DNA of 64,000 nt from Pleurocapsa sp. MO_226.B13 (GCA_030064795.1 JASJEI010000007.1:3135-67134); one strand, 5' to 3'. Shown: positions 46,540-56,698, counted from the first letter of the stretch. Numbers and translations: made by a program. Notes: generated from the sequence alone by a model not told the origin.

Positions 46540-49458
46540 TTAAATTGGAAATCGCTTCATCATTGCCAAGGCATCTTTGGCATTATCAGACAAGGTAGAG
46601 GAAATATTGGGAATTTGGGGAATTTGGGAGAGAACATCGACGGTACGTCGCAGCATTCTGACAATATCTCCTTCTGCTAAACTAACGCTTTCACAGAGGT
46701 CATTCCAATCCATACCTAACGCCCACTGTTCGCACAAACCTACTAGTTCGTATTCTCGCCACACGGGTAAACCAACTCCATAACGACGCTGTACTTGAAA
46801 CAGACGAGTTCTAATTTCTCTAATGGAAACAAAGTTGTCTGCTGGTTCCGGATCGCTGTCCCGTTTTTTGACACCCAATACCTCTAGTACTTCTCTCGGT
46901 GGGGGAAAGTCGCACCAAACATCAGCGCGGGGAGTTTCGGTAATTAAAGCGCATACGGTGGCTGCTAAGTGTTGGGGTTCTAAATATTCTAATTCTCCAG
47001 AGACAAATACTAAAGCCAGCCAAAGCTCGTTGTCTCCCCTAATAGTGGCTGCTGCCTGTCCTAAAAAGGTAGGGTTATATTCTTGTAGAGCTTCAAATTC
47101 TTGTAGTACATTAATAAGATTGAGAAACTCTTCCCAATAGTAAGACTGATTGGACTTTTGTTTTTGATATTTTACTTGGGTTTTGTGTAGTTTTTCTCGC
47201 AGTTGCAAACGCTTATTGTGTTTTTTCAATAAACGGTTGGGGTTATCTACCTGCTGTATGGGATGTTCGTCGATTTTTTGGTTAACAGTATCTAGCTTTT
47301 GCTGTTGTTCGATGACTTCTTCGGCGGGAATTTGGGGAATCAAATAATTAGCAATTTGCTTAACGGCGATCGCCGTAGCTTCGTCACCTTTGCGCCATTT
47401 TCCTAATTGCAGATTATCTAAAGAGGGGATGGGAATCTCCTCGATCTCTTGGGTTGTAAAAGTACCTTCGTTGATTTCAGTCACGTCAGCATTGGCTGCG
47501 ATATACCAGTAATTATCTGCTGCCAAACATAATAAATTAGGAGCTTTACCCGAACCTGGAATCTTTTCTATTAATACTGCTGCTAAAGGAGAATGAACCC
47601 GAATGTGTTTGCCCTTGAGTCCCAGAATTCTACCAGGCTCTATTTGGGGAATTAAAGGCTTAATCTGGCTTTTGCCAGTAGCTTCTGCTTGCTGTTGCAA
47701 AATTTCTAGCAGTCTTTGTTCTTCCTTTGCTCTTTCTCGCAATTTCTGATAGCTAGCTAGTTGACTGGGAGAAATAGCTGCCAGGGCTACATCCAATTTA
47801 GCCAACTCTGTCGTGATTTCGGCGATCGCCATTTGTTCGGGAGCGAGTTTTTTTTGCGAAAGATATTCTGCAAAGCTTCGCTCTAATAGTTCTTTTACTT
47901 CAGGTAGACTGTATTTCTGAAGCAAATTTAAGACCATGCCATAGGAAGGAGTAAACCAACTTCGCAAAGGTTCGGCGGAGGAAGTAGCCAGAAATGCAGC
48001 TTCTTTTGCCCCTTCAAAGGGAGTTTGCACTGCCACTACATGACCTACTTTGTCTTTACCCCTTCTACCAGCCCTACCAGAAATCTGCAAAAATTCTGAA
48101 GGACTCAACATACTATGTCCCCCGTCGGTACGCTTGGATAAAGCAGACATTACCGTAGTACGAGCGGGCATATTGATTCCTGCTGCTAGGGTAGCAGTGG
48201 CAAAAACAATTTTTACTAGTCCCAGTTCAAATAATCTTTCGACCAATTCTTTCCAAGCTGGCAATAAACCCGCATGATGGGAAGCAATTCCCCGCATCAA
48301 AGGTTCAATTTGGTCTATTCTGGCAATCTGAGAACGTTCGCACAAAAATTGCCATAATAAGTATTTTTGATTGGGATTAGCAGTCAAATAGTTAGCTAAG
48401 TTAGCTTCCCCATTCTCATTTACTGCTAAGTAATCCCGCAATAAATCGGTTAATTCTCGATTGGAGTCAGCAAAATATTCTAGTAGACCCGTTTGCAACT
48501 CAATATTATTCGTCAGGAAAAAATAAAGCAAAATACTTTCAATTTGCCTGCCTTCTCCGGGAGTAACCAAATCCAGAGCATCTAAACTATCGACTGCTCG
48601 ATCGCAACCCTGACGGCTAAAGATAATATAAATCGCAGGTAGCATATCTTTTGCCTGTAGCTGCTGTATTACCTGATATATTTTGGGACAGTCTTTTACT
48701 TTGAGTCGTTTGGGTTTTTGACCCTTACCAGGGGCAGCTTTTAGTTGGGTATTGATGTGAGTTTCACTCTGATTTAATAAGCGATGAATTCCACGCCGAT
48801 CGCAAAAGTAATATCGCAAAGGGACGGGACGAAAATCTGAATTAATTAATTCACATTCATAGATGCGATCGTCGTCGGGGTTAGAATTACGGACTTTAGT
48901 AATCCAATCAGTCAACTCTTGAGGATTGCCAATAGTAGCGGATAGGGCGACTAATTGTATCTGTGGCGGACAGTAGATAATCGATTCTTCCCATACAGTA
49001 CCGCGAAAACGGTTACTAATATAGTGACATTCATCTAGCACTACTGTTTCGACATTTTCTAAGGAAGTTCCCAACTGCCCAATAGGAGTCTCGTAGAGCA
49101 TATTACGAAAAATTTCAGTGGTCATTACTACCACATCGGCATTGGGATTAATAATGATATCTCCCGTCAACAAACCGATTTTCTTCGGATCTCCTGCGCC
49201 AAACTGTTCTTGAAAATCCCTAAATTTTTGGTTAGACAGAGCTTTAAGGGGTGTAGTGTAAAAAACTCGCTTACCATGATTTAAGGCTCGATGAATAGCA
49301 TATTCTCCAATCAGAGTTTTTCCTGAACCTGTGGGAGCGCAGACTACTACAGATTTTCCTGCTGCTAGGGCGGCGATCGCCTGTTGTTGAAATGCGTCTA
49401 GTTGAAACGGAAATAATTCTTGCAGATTTAACTCAGAGGTAGAAACGATTGAATTCAC
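46540..49458 (-). CDS. Ski2-like DExH RNA helicase with DSHCT domain
   Basis: 972 residues. Walker A APTGSGKT at 41-48, motif Ia TTPLKALSNQKF, DECH at 142-145, SATIGNP, and motif VI QISGRAGRRGKDK. The C-terminal DSHCT-like helical domain (about 790-972) contains ALITETPRADVW and LCESVSLAEGDIVRMLRR. This is the Ski2/Mtr4 family, which unwinds RNA 3'-5'; the plant relative ISE2 is chloroplast-located, so a role in RNA processing or ribosome assembly is likely. Cyanobacterial copies have a large insert, which explains the length. ATG start. Confidence 0.93.
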   Translation of the reverse strand: MNSIVSTSELNLQELFPFQLDAFQQQAIAALAAGKSVVVCAPTGSGKTLIGEYAIHRALNHGKRVFYTTPLKALSNQKFRDFQEQFGAGDPKKIGLLTGDIIINPNADVVVMTTEIFRNMLYETPIGQLGTSLENVETVVLDECHYISNRFRGTVWEESIIYCPPQIQLVALSATIGNPQELTDWITKVRNSNPDDDRIYECELINSDFRPVPLRYYFCDRRGIHRLLNQSETHINTQLKAAPGKGQKPKRLKVKDCPKIYQVIQQLQAKDMLPAIYIIFSRQGCDRAVDSLDALDLVTPGEGRQIESILLYFFLTNNIELQTGLLEYFADSNRELTDLLRDYLAVNENGEANLANYLTANPNQKYLLWQFLCERSQIARIDQIEPLMRGIASHHAGLLPAWKELVERLFELGLVKIVFATATLAAGINMPARTTVMSALSKRTDGGHSMLSPSEFLQISGRAGRRGKDKVGHVVAVQTPFEGAKEAAFLATSSAEPLRSWFTPSYGMVLNLLQKYSLPEVKELLERSFAEYLSQKKLAPEQMAIAEITTELAKLDVALAAISPSQLASYQKLRERAKEEQRLLEILQQQAEATGKSQIKPLIPQIEPGRILGLKGKHIRVHSPLAAVLIEKIPGSGKAPNLLCLAADNYWYIAANADVTEINEGTFTTQEIEEIPIPSLDNLQLGKWRKGDEATAIAVKQIANYLIPQIPAEEVIEQQQKLDTVNQKIDEHPIQQVDNPNRLLKKHNKRLQLREKLHKTQVKYQKQKSNQSYYWEEFLNLINVLQEFEALQEYNPTFLGQAAATIRGDNELWLALVFVSGELEYLEPQHLAATVCALITETPRADVWCDFPPPREVLEVLGVKKRDSDPEPADNFVSIREIRTRLFQVQRRYGVGLPVWREYELVGLCEQWALGMDWNDLCESVSLAEGDIVRMLRRTVDVLSQIPQIPNISSTLSDNAKDALAMMKRFPI

Positions 49459-49576
49459 AAGCTGTTCTATAAAATTGGACTCCAGGTCACAACGATATTA
49501 ATTATGTATATTGTTACATCTTTGTCAGATTTGTGTCTGGAATTAACCCTAAGCTTCATTTCTTCCCCGCTCAAAA

Positions 49577-49804
49577 TTAGGCTTCAGAATCGGCAATATC
49601 TCTAATTAGCAGCACCTTAGACTTGATATAGTCAATCAAAGATTGGCGGTCTTCGCTGGTTAGAATTGAAGCATCATCCACCTGCCTCATGATTTGATGG
49701 ATCAAGTCTGTGTCATCTAATTGCAGTAAAGTACGCTTATTAATAGCTTCTACTGAAGACCAGACTGCACGTAAGATATCTGATTTGAGATTGATATTGT
49801 TCAT
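49577..49804 (-). CDS. conserved small cyanobacterial protein
   Basis: 75 residues from the ATG at 49804 (MNNINLKSDILRAVWSSVE); ten further codons are open upstream. All-helical, ending KVLLIRDIADSEA. Small proteins of this form (LKSxIxRAVWxxVE ... LLIRDIA) recur in cyanobacteria, usually unannotated. No known function. Confidence 0.65.
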   Translation of the reverse strand: MNNINLKSDILRAVWSSVEAINKRTLLQLDDTDLIHQIMRQVDDASILTSEDRQSLIDYIKSKVLLIRDIADSEA

Positions 49805-49979
49805 AATCAAAATTTTAGATCTTCGTTTCCTCATAGTTAGTAAATTTCACTACAGTATCCAGCCAATATAAAAAAATCCTTAAGAATATTCTCAGGATTT
49901 AAAAATGCTAATGATTGTTTTGTTAGTTGAGGGGCGATCGCTCATCACCGTTCAAACTGAATACGTCTAGGTAGCAAGA

Positions 49980-50489
49980 TTAGGGACAGTAGAGAGTATC
50001 GCGAGTATTTCTGCCTGTAGTGGGGTTCGTACCGCTAGCTCTCTCGCACAAAGCTCTTTCTGTGTTGGGATCGAGCAAGGCATCGGTAAAATCTGCGCCT
50101 GTAATCGTAGATTCTTGTAACATCGCATTGGTTAGATATGCCCCTTCTAGTACCGCATTAGTTAAATTGGCGCGAGTCAAACGAGTTGATTCTAAACTGG
50201 CATAGCGTAAATCTGCACTCTCTAAATTAGTTCTAGACATATTAGCACCAAAAAAACGTACTCCAGTAGCTTTAGCAAAACTCAAATCGCTACCCCGCAG
50301 GTTGGTGTGATCGAAACTGGCATCAGTAAGATCTTGATGAGAAAAATCAGTATCGGTTAACACTTGCTTGTTGTAGTCTGCACCCCAAGCTGGTAAAACT
50401 GACAGGGAAATAGTAGCAATCGAAGCGATCGCTAAAACCGATAAGTTCTTGACTAAAGACGATAGGAACTGCTTAAGATTAAGTTTCAT
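49980..50489 (-). CDS. exported pentapeptide-repeat protein
   Basis: 169 residues. Signal peptide about 1-37 (LSVLAIASIATISLSVLPAWG, cut before ADYN). The mature part is a run of pentapeptide repeats (DASFDHTNLRGSDLSFAKAT and onward, ADLRYASLEST) forming a four-sided helix, closed by a conserved LLDPNTERALCERASGTNP with one cysteine, and a final YCP. This is the thylakoid-lumen or periplasmic pentapeptide family common in cyanobacteria. The two C-terminal cysteines could form a disulfide. Function unknown. Confidence 0.88.
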   Translation of the reverse strand: MKLNLKQFLSSLVKNLSVLAIASIATISLSVLPAWGADYNKQVLTDTDFSHQDLTDASFDHTNLRGSDLSFAKATGVRFFGANMSRTNLESADLRYASLESTRLTRANLTNAVLEGAYLTNAMLQESTITGADFTDALLDPNTERALCERASGTNPTTGRNTRDTLYCP

Positions 50490-50548
50490 CTTGTTAAGCT
50501 CAAATTTTGTTAGACAAGAAAATCTTATTAGATTTTCAGCCCAACTAA

Positions 50549-51316
50549 TTAAAAATCGCTTTCACCTAAAAACTCTCTGATCTCTTTGTCCCGCAGCAAA
50601 CAACTCTTTTTATCTTGGAGAGAATGTTTGGTTTCATCAGACTCAGATAACACCGCAGCGACTAGAGACTTACTTTCAGATTGAGACTGTCTGAGTTGTT
50701 TAACTTCTTCCTCCAAAGATTCAATGCGATCGACCAAGGTACGGATAACCGCAGCCTCAGAATCTGGTAAATTACCGTGTTCTAGAGGATTTACCTTCAC
50801 TCCCGAACGATAGACAATTCTACCTGGAATACCAACTACCGTGCAGTTAGAAGGAACATCTTGCAAAACTACAGAACCCGCACCAATACGGACATTGTTA
50901 CCAATCTGAATATTACCTAAAACTTTTGCACCACCACCAACTACTACATTTTCGCCTAAAGTGGGGTGACGTTTACCAGATTCTTTTCCCGTTCCTCCTA
51001 AAGTAACTCCCTGATAAATCAGAGAATAATCGCCCACAATTGCCGTTTCTCCGATTACAACTCCCATGCCATGATCGATAAAGACTCCTTTGCCAATTTG
51101 CGCTCCTGGGTGAATTTCAATACCAGTCAAAAAGCGAGCTAAATGAGAAATAAATCGCGGTACAAAGGGCATCCCAATTTTGTACAGCCAATGAGCAAAA
51201 CGATGCAAAAAAAGAGCTTGTAGACCTGGATAGCAAACTAGCACCTCTAGCCAATTGCGGGCAGCGGGGTCGCGTTCAAAGATGATGCGAAAGTCAGCAA
51301 CTAGTGAGGAAAGCAT
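50549..51316 (-). CDS. cysE: serine O-acetyltransferase
   Basis: 255 residues. A short helical N-terminal part ([19 protein letters not shown]) is followed by a left-handed beta-helix of hexapeptide repeats: [39 protein letters not shown] and [12 protein letters not shown]. His in DHGMGV is the catalytic base. It acetylates L-serine with acetyl-CoA, the first step to cysteine. The C-terminal 60 residues are a coiled-coil tail ([16 protein letters not shown]). ATG start. Confidence 0.93.
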   Translation of the reverse strand: MLSSLVADFRIIFERDPAARNWLEVLVCYPGLQALFLHRFAHWLYKIGMPFVPRFISHLARFLTGIEIHPGAQIGKGVFIDHGMGVVIGETAIVGDYSLIYQGVTLGGTGKESGKRHPTLGENVVVGGGAKVLGNIQIGNNVRIGAGSVVLQDVPSNCTVVGIPGRIVYRSGVKVNPLEHGNLPDSEAAVIRTLVDRIESLEEEVKQLRQSQSESKSLVAAVLSESDETKHSLQDKKSCLLRDKEIREFLGESDF

Positions 51317-51412
51317 CAGGTGTAGTCCTATATTAATCTAACGTTTGCAAGTAACGTATCCATTTTATCGTTTTCCAGTCATTTCTGAACTCTATAATTT
51401 GGCTTGACATCT

Positions 51413-51432
51413 CCCGCTTTTGAAAAAACGGG
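51413..51432 (-). repeat. hairpin at IS605-type right end
   Basis: CCCG / CGGG arms with T/A pairing inside, 3-4 bases past the stop of the tnpB fragment on the minus strand. IS200/IS605 right ends carry such hairpins, and TnpB guide RNAs end nearby. Confidence 0.45.
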
Positions 51433-51435
51433 ATT

Positions 51436-51702
51436 CTAAGCAGATGTTGCTACGGGTGCTTGAAGCACCGCTTCGCAACGCTTACGATCTACTTTCTTTA
51501 GACAAGACAAAGTGTATCGTTTGGGAACTGTCAAATGTTCCCTCCCCACCTCGGCTAAGTTAATGCCTAGCTGTATGGCTACTTTTTTTAGTATATTCAG
51601 TCCACCAAGGCAATCACTGGAAACAAGCCAACCTTGGGCTGTGCGGTACGTACCTAAGCGTGATTCTTTTGCCTGAAAACTTATACCCGACGGGTTTTTC
51701 AC
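51436..51702 (-). pseudogene. TnpB C-terminal remnant (IS200/IS605 family)
   Basis: 88 residues. SRLGTYRTAQGWLVSSDC, then LGGLNILKKVAIQLG, matches the end of cyanobacterial TnpB, where the last catalytic Asp lies in (N/S)(A/S)D.xGxxNIL; that Asp is still present. The RuvC-I and RuvC-II parts and the zinc ribbon are missing, so no nuclease is made. The extreme C-terminus (QAPVATSA) lies over a GGTGCTTGAAGCACC palindrome. tnpA is absent. Confidence 0.7.
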
Positions 51703-51941
51703 CGCAAGTTGCCATCTAATTGTTCAAGTTATTTTTACATAATCCCTATATCCCCATCTCCTCTGCCTTGTACCTTCCGGGGACAAGAGCAAAGGTTAAT
51801 TATTGTTTTGCGAAGCAGTTTGCGTCGATAATTAATAAATTAGAGTAAGTAATAATACTTTGTTGGAAATCAAAATAATTGTCCTAATAATAATGCGATG
51901 CCCTAACAATGCGATCGCCTTTTGCAAGGAGAAATAATAAA

Positions 51942-53003
51942 ATGTTGGATACTAAATCGGTTTTAGAGGTTCTGCGTCCAGTACAAGACCCAGAATTACA
52001 AAAAAGTCTTGTCGAGTTGAATATGATTCGCAATGTAGCTGTAGACGGGAGTAAAGTCAGTTTTACTTTGGTTTTGACTACTCCTGCTTGTCCCTTGAGA
52101 GAATTTATTGTCGAAGATTGTCAAACTGCGGTCAAAAAACTTCCTGGTGTAGAAACCGTAGAAGTAGAAGTAACTGCCGAAACACCCCAACAAAAGTCTC
52201 TCCCCGATCGCGCTTCGGTTCCAGGGATTAAAAATATTCTGGCTATTTCTAGCGGAAAGGGAGGCGTGGGGAAAAGCTCCGTGGCGGTGAATGTGGCTGT
52301 GGCTCTAGCAGCTAAGGGTGCTAAAGTGGGCTTGTTGGATGCCGATATCTATGGGCCTAATGCTCCCAATATGTTTGGCTTATCCGATGCCAAAATTCCC
52401 GTCAAGGAGGGTAGCAATGGCGAAATTCTAGAACCAGCGTTTAATTATGGCGTTAAGTTGGTGTCGATGGCGTTTCTGATCGATCCCGATCAGCCTGTAA
52501 TTTGGCGTGGCCCGATGCTTAATGGTATTATCCGTCAGTTTCTTTATCAGGTGGAGTGGGGCGAACTTGACTACTTGATTGTAGATATGCCTCCAGGTAC
52601 GGGGGATGCTCAATTAACCATGGCTCAAGCAGTACCGATGGCAGGGGCAGTAATTGTGACCACTCCTCAAACTGTGTCTCTAATTGATGCTCGTCGTGGT
52701 TTGAGGATGTTTCAGCAGTTGGGGGTAAATGTCTTGGGAATTGTTGAGAATATGAGCTATTTTATTCCTCCCGACCTACCCGATAAGAGCTATGATTTAT
52801 TTGGTTCGGGTGGTGGCGAAAGAACTGCTACCGAATTAAAAATTCCCCTACTAGGTTGTGTGCCTCTAGAAATTGCCTTGAGAGAAGGAGGAGACAAGGG
52901 AATTCCGATCGTAGTTGCCGAACCCGATTCAGCATCGGCTAAAGCCCTGGTGGCGATCGCCGAACAAATTGCTGCCAAAGTTTCTATTGCTGCTTTTGCC
53001 TGA
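51942..53003 (+). CDS. mrp: Mrp/NBP35-family iron-sulfur carrier ATPase
   Basis: 353 residues from the ATG at 51942, which has AGGAG about 11 bases upstream. An N-terminal MIP18/DUF59-like domain (about 1-90, LEVLRPVQDPELQKSLVELN) leads into a P-loop ATPase: SSGKGGVGKSSVAVN (deviant Walker A), DADIYGPNAP and VDMPPGTGDAQLT. It should bind and pass on Fe-S clusters. The usual CPxC pair in ENMSYF(V)CPNC is replaced by ENMSYFIPPDLPD, as in other cyanobacterial copies I recall, so cluster binding must differ. Followed 40 bases later by mnmD. Confidence 0.93.
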   Translation: MLDTKSVLEVLRPVQDPELQKSLVELNMIRNVAVDGSKVSFTLVLTTPACPLREFIVEDCQTAVKKLPGVETVEVEVTAETPQQKSLPDRASVPGIKNILAISSGKGGVGKSSVAVNVAVALAAKGAKVGLLDADIYGPNAPNMFGLSDAKIPVKEGSNGEILEPAFNYGVKLVSMAFLIDPDQPVIWRGPMLNGIIRQFLYQVEWGELDYLIVDMPPGTGDAQLTMAQAVPMAGAVIVTTPQTVSLIDARRGLRMFQQLGVNVLGIVENMSYFIPPDLPDKSYDLFGSGGGERTATELKIPLLGCVPLEIALREGGDKGIPIVVAEPDSASAKALVAIAEQIAAKVSIAAFA

Positions 53004-53043
53004 ATCTAGCGAACAATTGTCAGTTATCAGCAACCAAAATTGT

Positions 53044-53922
53044 ATGGATGGCGATCGCCTTTTTACTCCCCAGCCGACAGGGGATGGTTCGTATACTTTT
53101 TACTCACAAGAGTTTCAAGAGACGTTTCATTCTTCCTTTGGGGCAAAACAAGAAGCAGAAGTCAGATATATCGAACCCTGTCTGATTAAACAATTGGCAG
53201 CCAAACAATCTACCATTCATTTATTAGATATTTGTTATGGTCTGGGTTACAACAGTGCTGCTGCCCTAGAAGCGATTTGGTCGGTTAATCCTGAATGCAG
53301 AGTCGAGTTAATTGCTCTAGAGATCTCGGCGGATGTCCCCCGTCAGGCTGTCGAGTACGATCTTTTGGCGCGATGGCGATCGCCCGTTCCTCAATTACTA
53401 GCTAAATTGGCAAATCTATCTTTAGTTAGAGAAAAATTGTTGACAGCAAAATTACTCTTAGGTGATGCCAGACAAACAATTCAGTCTCTAGTCGCCAAAG
53501 CCTGGCAAGCGGATTGCATCTTTCTCGATCCTTTTTCTCCACCCAAGTGTCCTCAATTGTGGACGGTAGAATTTATCAGTTTAGTGGCTCGGTGTCTTGC
53601 TCCCCAGGGTAGGTTGGCAACCTATTCCTGTTCGGCTGCGGTACGTACTGCATTCCTAGCAAATAATTTAAAGATTAGTTCCATAACCGGTGTCGGTCGT
53701 AAATCTCCTGGAACATTAGCCAGCTTTGAGTATAAAAATTTACCTCCGCTGCCTCAAAAAGAACGAGAACATTTAAAAACCCGCGCTGCAATTCCCTATC
53801 GCGATCGCAATTTGCGTTCTTTACCAGAAGAGATCGTTCAAATACGCCATCAAGAGCAACAACAAAGTAATTTAGAATCTACTTCTCAGTGGCGCAAGCG
53901 TTGGCTGCGGTCAAATATATAG
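53044..53922 (+). CDS. mnmD: MnmD-type tRNA wobble-uridine methyltransferase
   Basis: 292 residues from the ATG at 53044; coding-frame extension upstream into mrp is a shadow. The DUF752/Methyltransf_30 fold is visible: TGDGSYTFYSQEFQETFHS, LLDICYGLGYNSAAAL (SAM loop), LLLGDARQTI and IFLDPFSPPKCPQLW. This is the stand-alone methyltransferase half of MnmC, which makes mnm5(s2)U34 from nm5(s2)U34 in some tRNAs. The oxidoreductase half is absent, as is normal for cyanobacteria and Gram-positives. Confidence 0.9.
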   Translation: MDGDRLFTPQPTGDGSYTFYSQEFQETFHSSFGAKQEAEVRYIEPCLIKQLAAKQSTIHLLDICYGLGYNSAAALEAIWSVNPECRVELIALEISADVPRQAVEYDLLARWRSPVPQLLAKLANLSLVREKLLTAKLLLGDARQTIQSLVAKAWQADCIFLDPFSPPKCPQLWTVEFISLVARCLAPQGRLATYSCSAAVRTAFLANNLKISSITGVGRKSPGTLASFEYKNLPPLPQKEREHLKTRAAIPYRDRNLRSLPEEIVQIRHQEQQQSNLESTSQWRKRWLRSNI

Positions 53923-54223
53923 CTTATGAGTTACCGTAATTTTATTTAAGTAGATTTTATCTCTCTAAATAGAAGGCTAAATTTACAGCACAAACTCCGT
54001 ATTATGCCCGATCTCAAATAAAAAATTAACATTCATAATAATATTAATGGCAATTTAAAAAACTTTATCTCAATTTTGTCATTTAATTCAAAAATCCAAG
54101 CTACCCTGGGATCAACAGCTAATATATCTAAGATAAGCACTCCTATTACATCGAGAGCTTAAAAGTTTGATATCGTAGTTCGTTGGCTATTTTATTAAAA
54201 ATCTTCAATAGCGAAATAACATA
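53923..54223. other. intergenic, no gene seen
   Basis: About 300 AT-rich bases before the response regulator. No repeats or hairpins stood out. Confidence 0.45.
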
Positions 54224-55240
54224 ATGAAAGAAGTTGGCGAGTTTCCTTTAGCGACTATTAGGAGTTATAAGGTGGGTAATCATTCCAATCTTAAAACCGC
54301 TAAAATTTTGATTGTTGATGAAAATCCGCTGAGTCGCATGACCGCAGCCGATCTCTTGTCTTTAGACGGTTACGAAGTATTAGAAGCGGATAACGAGTCG
54401 GCAATTCTCGACAGCATAAGTAAGCAGCCAGACCTCATTCTCCTCGACGTGATGATGCGAGAGGTCGATAGCTTTGCTTTTTGTCGTCAACTAAAAGAAG
54501 ATTACCGTACAGCTAATATCCCTGTTGTCCTAACTACCCTTACAGATAGTCGGGAACATCGCATCAAAGTTATGGAAGCTGGTGGGGACGATGTTCTGAT
54601 CAAACCCCTAAATCGAATTGAGTTATCTACTAGGGTTAAATCTTTAATCAATCAAAAACGTCTCAATGATGGCTTAGATCAAACCGAACAAGTTTTATTT
54701 ACGATCGCCAAAGCAGTAGATAGTCGTTCTGTTAGTAGGGGCGGTAGTGTTCGCGTCGCCTCGTTAGTTAAGAATTTTGGCGAGTATCTTGGTCTGACTC
54801 CAGAAGAAATTGACGATCTTAGCTTCGCTGCTCATCTACATGATATTGGCACGATCGCCATTCCCGATGCAGTCATGCTCAAAAAAGGAGAACTGACAGA
54901 GGAAGAAAAAGAATTAATTAGACAGCACGTCTTAATTGGCGAAGAGATTTGTCAGCCCTTGCGTAACCGCAGTGGAGTATTACCGATTATTCGCAATCAC
55001 CACGAACGTTGGGATGGTACGGGCTATCCCGATGGTTTGTCTGGTACGGATATTCCTTATTTAGCCCAGATCTTTCAAGTAATTGATATTTACGATGCCT
55101 TAACTAGCGATCGCCCTCACAAAAAAGCCTATAGCCCCGCAGAAGCATTAAAAATTATTATCGAAGAAACCGAAAAAGGTTGGCGTAACCCAGAGCTTAT
55201 TCAAGCTTTTACTACTTTTATTCGCTCTCAAGAGCAATAA
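54224..55240 (+). CDS. response regulator with HD-GYP domain
   Basis: 338 residues. REC domain about 26-145 with phospho-acceptor Asp75 (LILLDVMM) and Lys127. HD-GYP domain about 152-335: AAHLHDIGTIAIPDAVMLKK (His206-Asp207), NHHERWDGTGYPDGL (GYP at 267-269) and DIYDALTSDRPHKKA. HD-GYP enzymes break down c-di-GMP. One point is off: the first conserved histidine (canonical GHSxRV) reads GGSVRV here, with Gly174 in its place, so the metal site may be changed. No partner kinase is adjacent. Confidence 0.92.
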   Translation: MKEVGEFPLATIRSYKVGNHSNLKTAKILIVDENPLSRMTAADLLSLDGYEVLEADNESAILDSISKQPDLILLDVMMREVDSFAFCRQLKEDYRTANIPVVLTTLTDSREHRIKVMEAGGDDVLIKPLNRIELSTRVKSLINQKRLNDGLDQTEQVLFTIAKAVDSRSVSRGGSVRVASLVKNFGEYLGLTPEEIDDLSFAAHLHDIGTIAIPDAVMLKKGELTEEEKELIRQHVLIGEEICQPLRNRSGVLPIIRNHHERWDGTGYPDGLSGTDIPYLAQIFQVIDIYDALTSDRPHKKAYSPAEALKIIIEETEKGWRNPELIQAFTTFIRSQEQ

Positions 55241-55350
55241 GGATTTAAAAAAGATGTTTAGTCTTATAGTTCGGAGTTCGACGGAGCGTATAAACCGATG
55301 AGGAAACCTTATTTCTACGCCCTTGAGTTAGTAGTTGGGTCTGTACAGTT

Positions 55351-55378
55351 ATTGGTCATTGGTCACTGGTCATTGGTC
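55351..55378. repeat. ATTGGTC heptamer repeat x4
   Basis: Four tandem heptamers (ATTGGTC, ATTGGTC, ACTGGTC, ATTGGTC), the reverse complement of the ATGACCA series at 11716-11743. Confidence 0.85.
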
Positions 55379-55441
55379 TTTAGTGGTTAGTTGTACTTCC
55401 TCATTCCTTGTTCCTTCTCCTTCGCTTCCTCTAGATCTCAG

Positions 55442-56527
55442 CTAAAGATATTGTTTTAACACTTCTTTTGTCGCTACACCGGTTTTTTCCCAACTAAACT
55501 TTTGAGCTTGTTGTAAACCGAGTTGGCTTAATTGCGATCGCATTTGGGGATCTCGTCCGAGATCGCTCATTGCCGAAGTAATCGCTGCGGTATTGTATGG
55601 ATCGAGCAAAATGGCTGAGTCGCCAGTTATTTCGGGTAAAGAGGCTAAATTAGAGGTAATTACGGGAGTTCCACAAGCCATTGCTTCTAGTGCGGGGAGT
55701 CCAAAACCTTCCCAGAGAGTAGGAAAGACTAAAGCGATCGCCCCGCTAATAATTAGAGGTAATTCTTGATAGTCCAGATAATCTAACCAGATTACTCGAT
55801 TTTCAATGCCTAATTCTTTGACTTGCTGTTGTAGCTGAGGAGTAAAACGGGGGTCGGTCGAACCCGCGATCGCTAGATAATAGTCTGTATTTGCTAATGC
55901 AGCAAAAGCGTCGATTAAGCCCTTGAGGTTTTTATAAGGATCTTGACGACCAAGATATAAAAAATAGGGACATTTCAGATATTTCTTTTGGTTAGAAGGG
56001 TGAGGATAAAAATTAGCGCGATCGTATCCTAGTAAGATGGGCGTAATCTTAGATGCGGGGATACGATAAAAATCGACGAGATCTTTAGCTGTTGCCTGGG
56101 AGTTACAAATAATATGCTCTGCTTGTTTGAGTACCTGCGGAACAAGATAACGAAAGTAATTAGTTAGAGGTGAGGTTAAACGAGGAAAACGCAATGGAAT
56201 CAAGTCATGGCACATGACCAGGTAGCGAGATTTACTATACAAAGGAGCTTCGGGTAGCGGAGAATAAATTAGATCTGCTTGGAGATGTTTGTAGATCCTG
56301 GGAAGTTGAAATTGCGTCCATAACAGACGTTTGAGGTGTCCTTTACTTCCCCCAGCAGGAGTCAGATCGTCGGGAACAGAATAGTGTCTAAAATTGCCAA
56401 TTTGGCGCGCCGATAGTAAAACTGGGTTTAGACTAGATAAACTCTCGATAATATTTTGAGCGTAAGTAGCAATGCCCGTAGGCTTATCAAATAGAACAGT
56501 TAAATTAATCAATAATGATGTAGACAA
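55442..56527 (-). CDS. glycosyltransferase family 4
   Basis: 361 residues, GT-B fold. The C-terminal nucleotide-sugar half has FLYLGRQDPYKNLKGLIDAF, and the EX7E-type motif is LVFPTLWEGFGLPALEAMACGTPVI. The N-terminal half contains MCHDLIPLRFP. Retaining transferases of this sort (mannosyl or glucosyl) build polysaccharides or glycolipids in the cytoplasm or at the inner membrane face. No ATG is near; the start is a TTG at 56527 and is uncertain. No clustered partner. Confidence 0.88.
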   Translation of the reverse strand: MSTSLLINLTVLFDKPTGIATYAQNIIESLSSLNPVLLSARQIGNFRHYSVPDDLTPAGGSKGHLKRLLWTQFQLPRIYKHLQADLIYSPLPEAPLYSKSRYLVMCHDLIPLRFPRLTSPLTNYFRYLVPQVLKQAEHIICNSQATAKDLVDFYRIPASKITPILLGYDRANFYPHPSNQKKYLKCPYFLYLGRQDPYKNLKGLIDAFAALANTDYYLAIAGSTDPRFTPQLQQQVKELGIENRVIWLDYLDYQELPLIISGAIALVFPTLWEGFGLPALEAMACGTPVITSNLASLPEITGDSAILLDPYNTAAITSAMSDLGRDPQMRSQLSQLGLQQAQKFSWEKTGVATKEVLKQYL

Positions 56528-56698
56528 AGTTTAATCGACCTCTAGAAAAAGATTTCCTGCTTGACGCTACGAACAGTATTACTAATTATTTCATATTTGA
56601 TGTTGGCAACATTCTAATTAGTGAGGCACAAAATCGTGAGAAAAATATTTAGTTGGGAACTATATTAGTTGAGTTATCCACAGGTGAGGAAATACAAA

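Noticed and set aside
52915..53043. Longer N-terminus for the MnmD gene overlapping mrp
   Set aside because: This part is out of frame with mrp and has no family resemblance; ATG 53044 gives the normal start.
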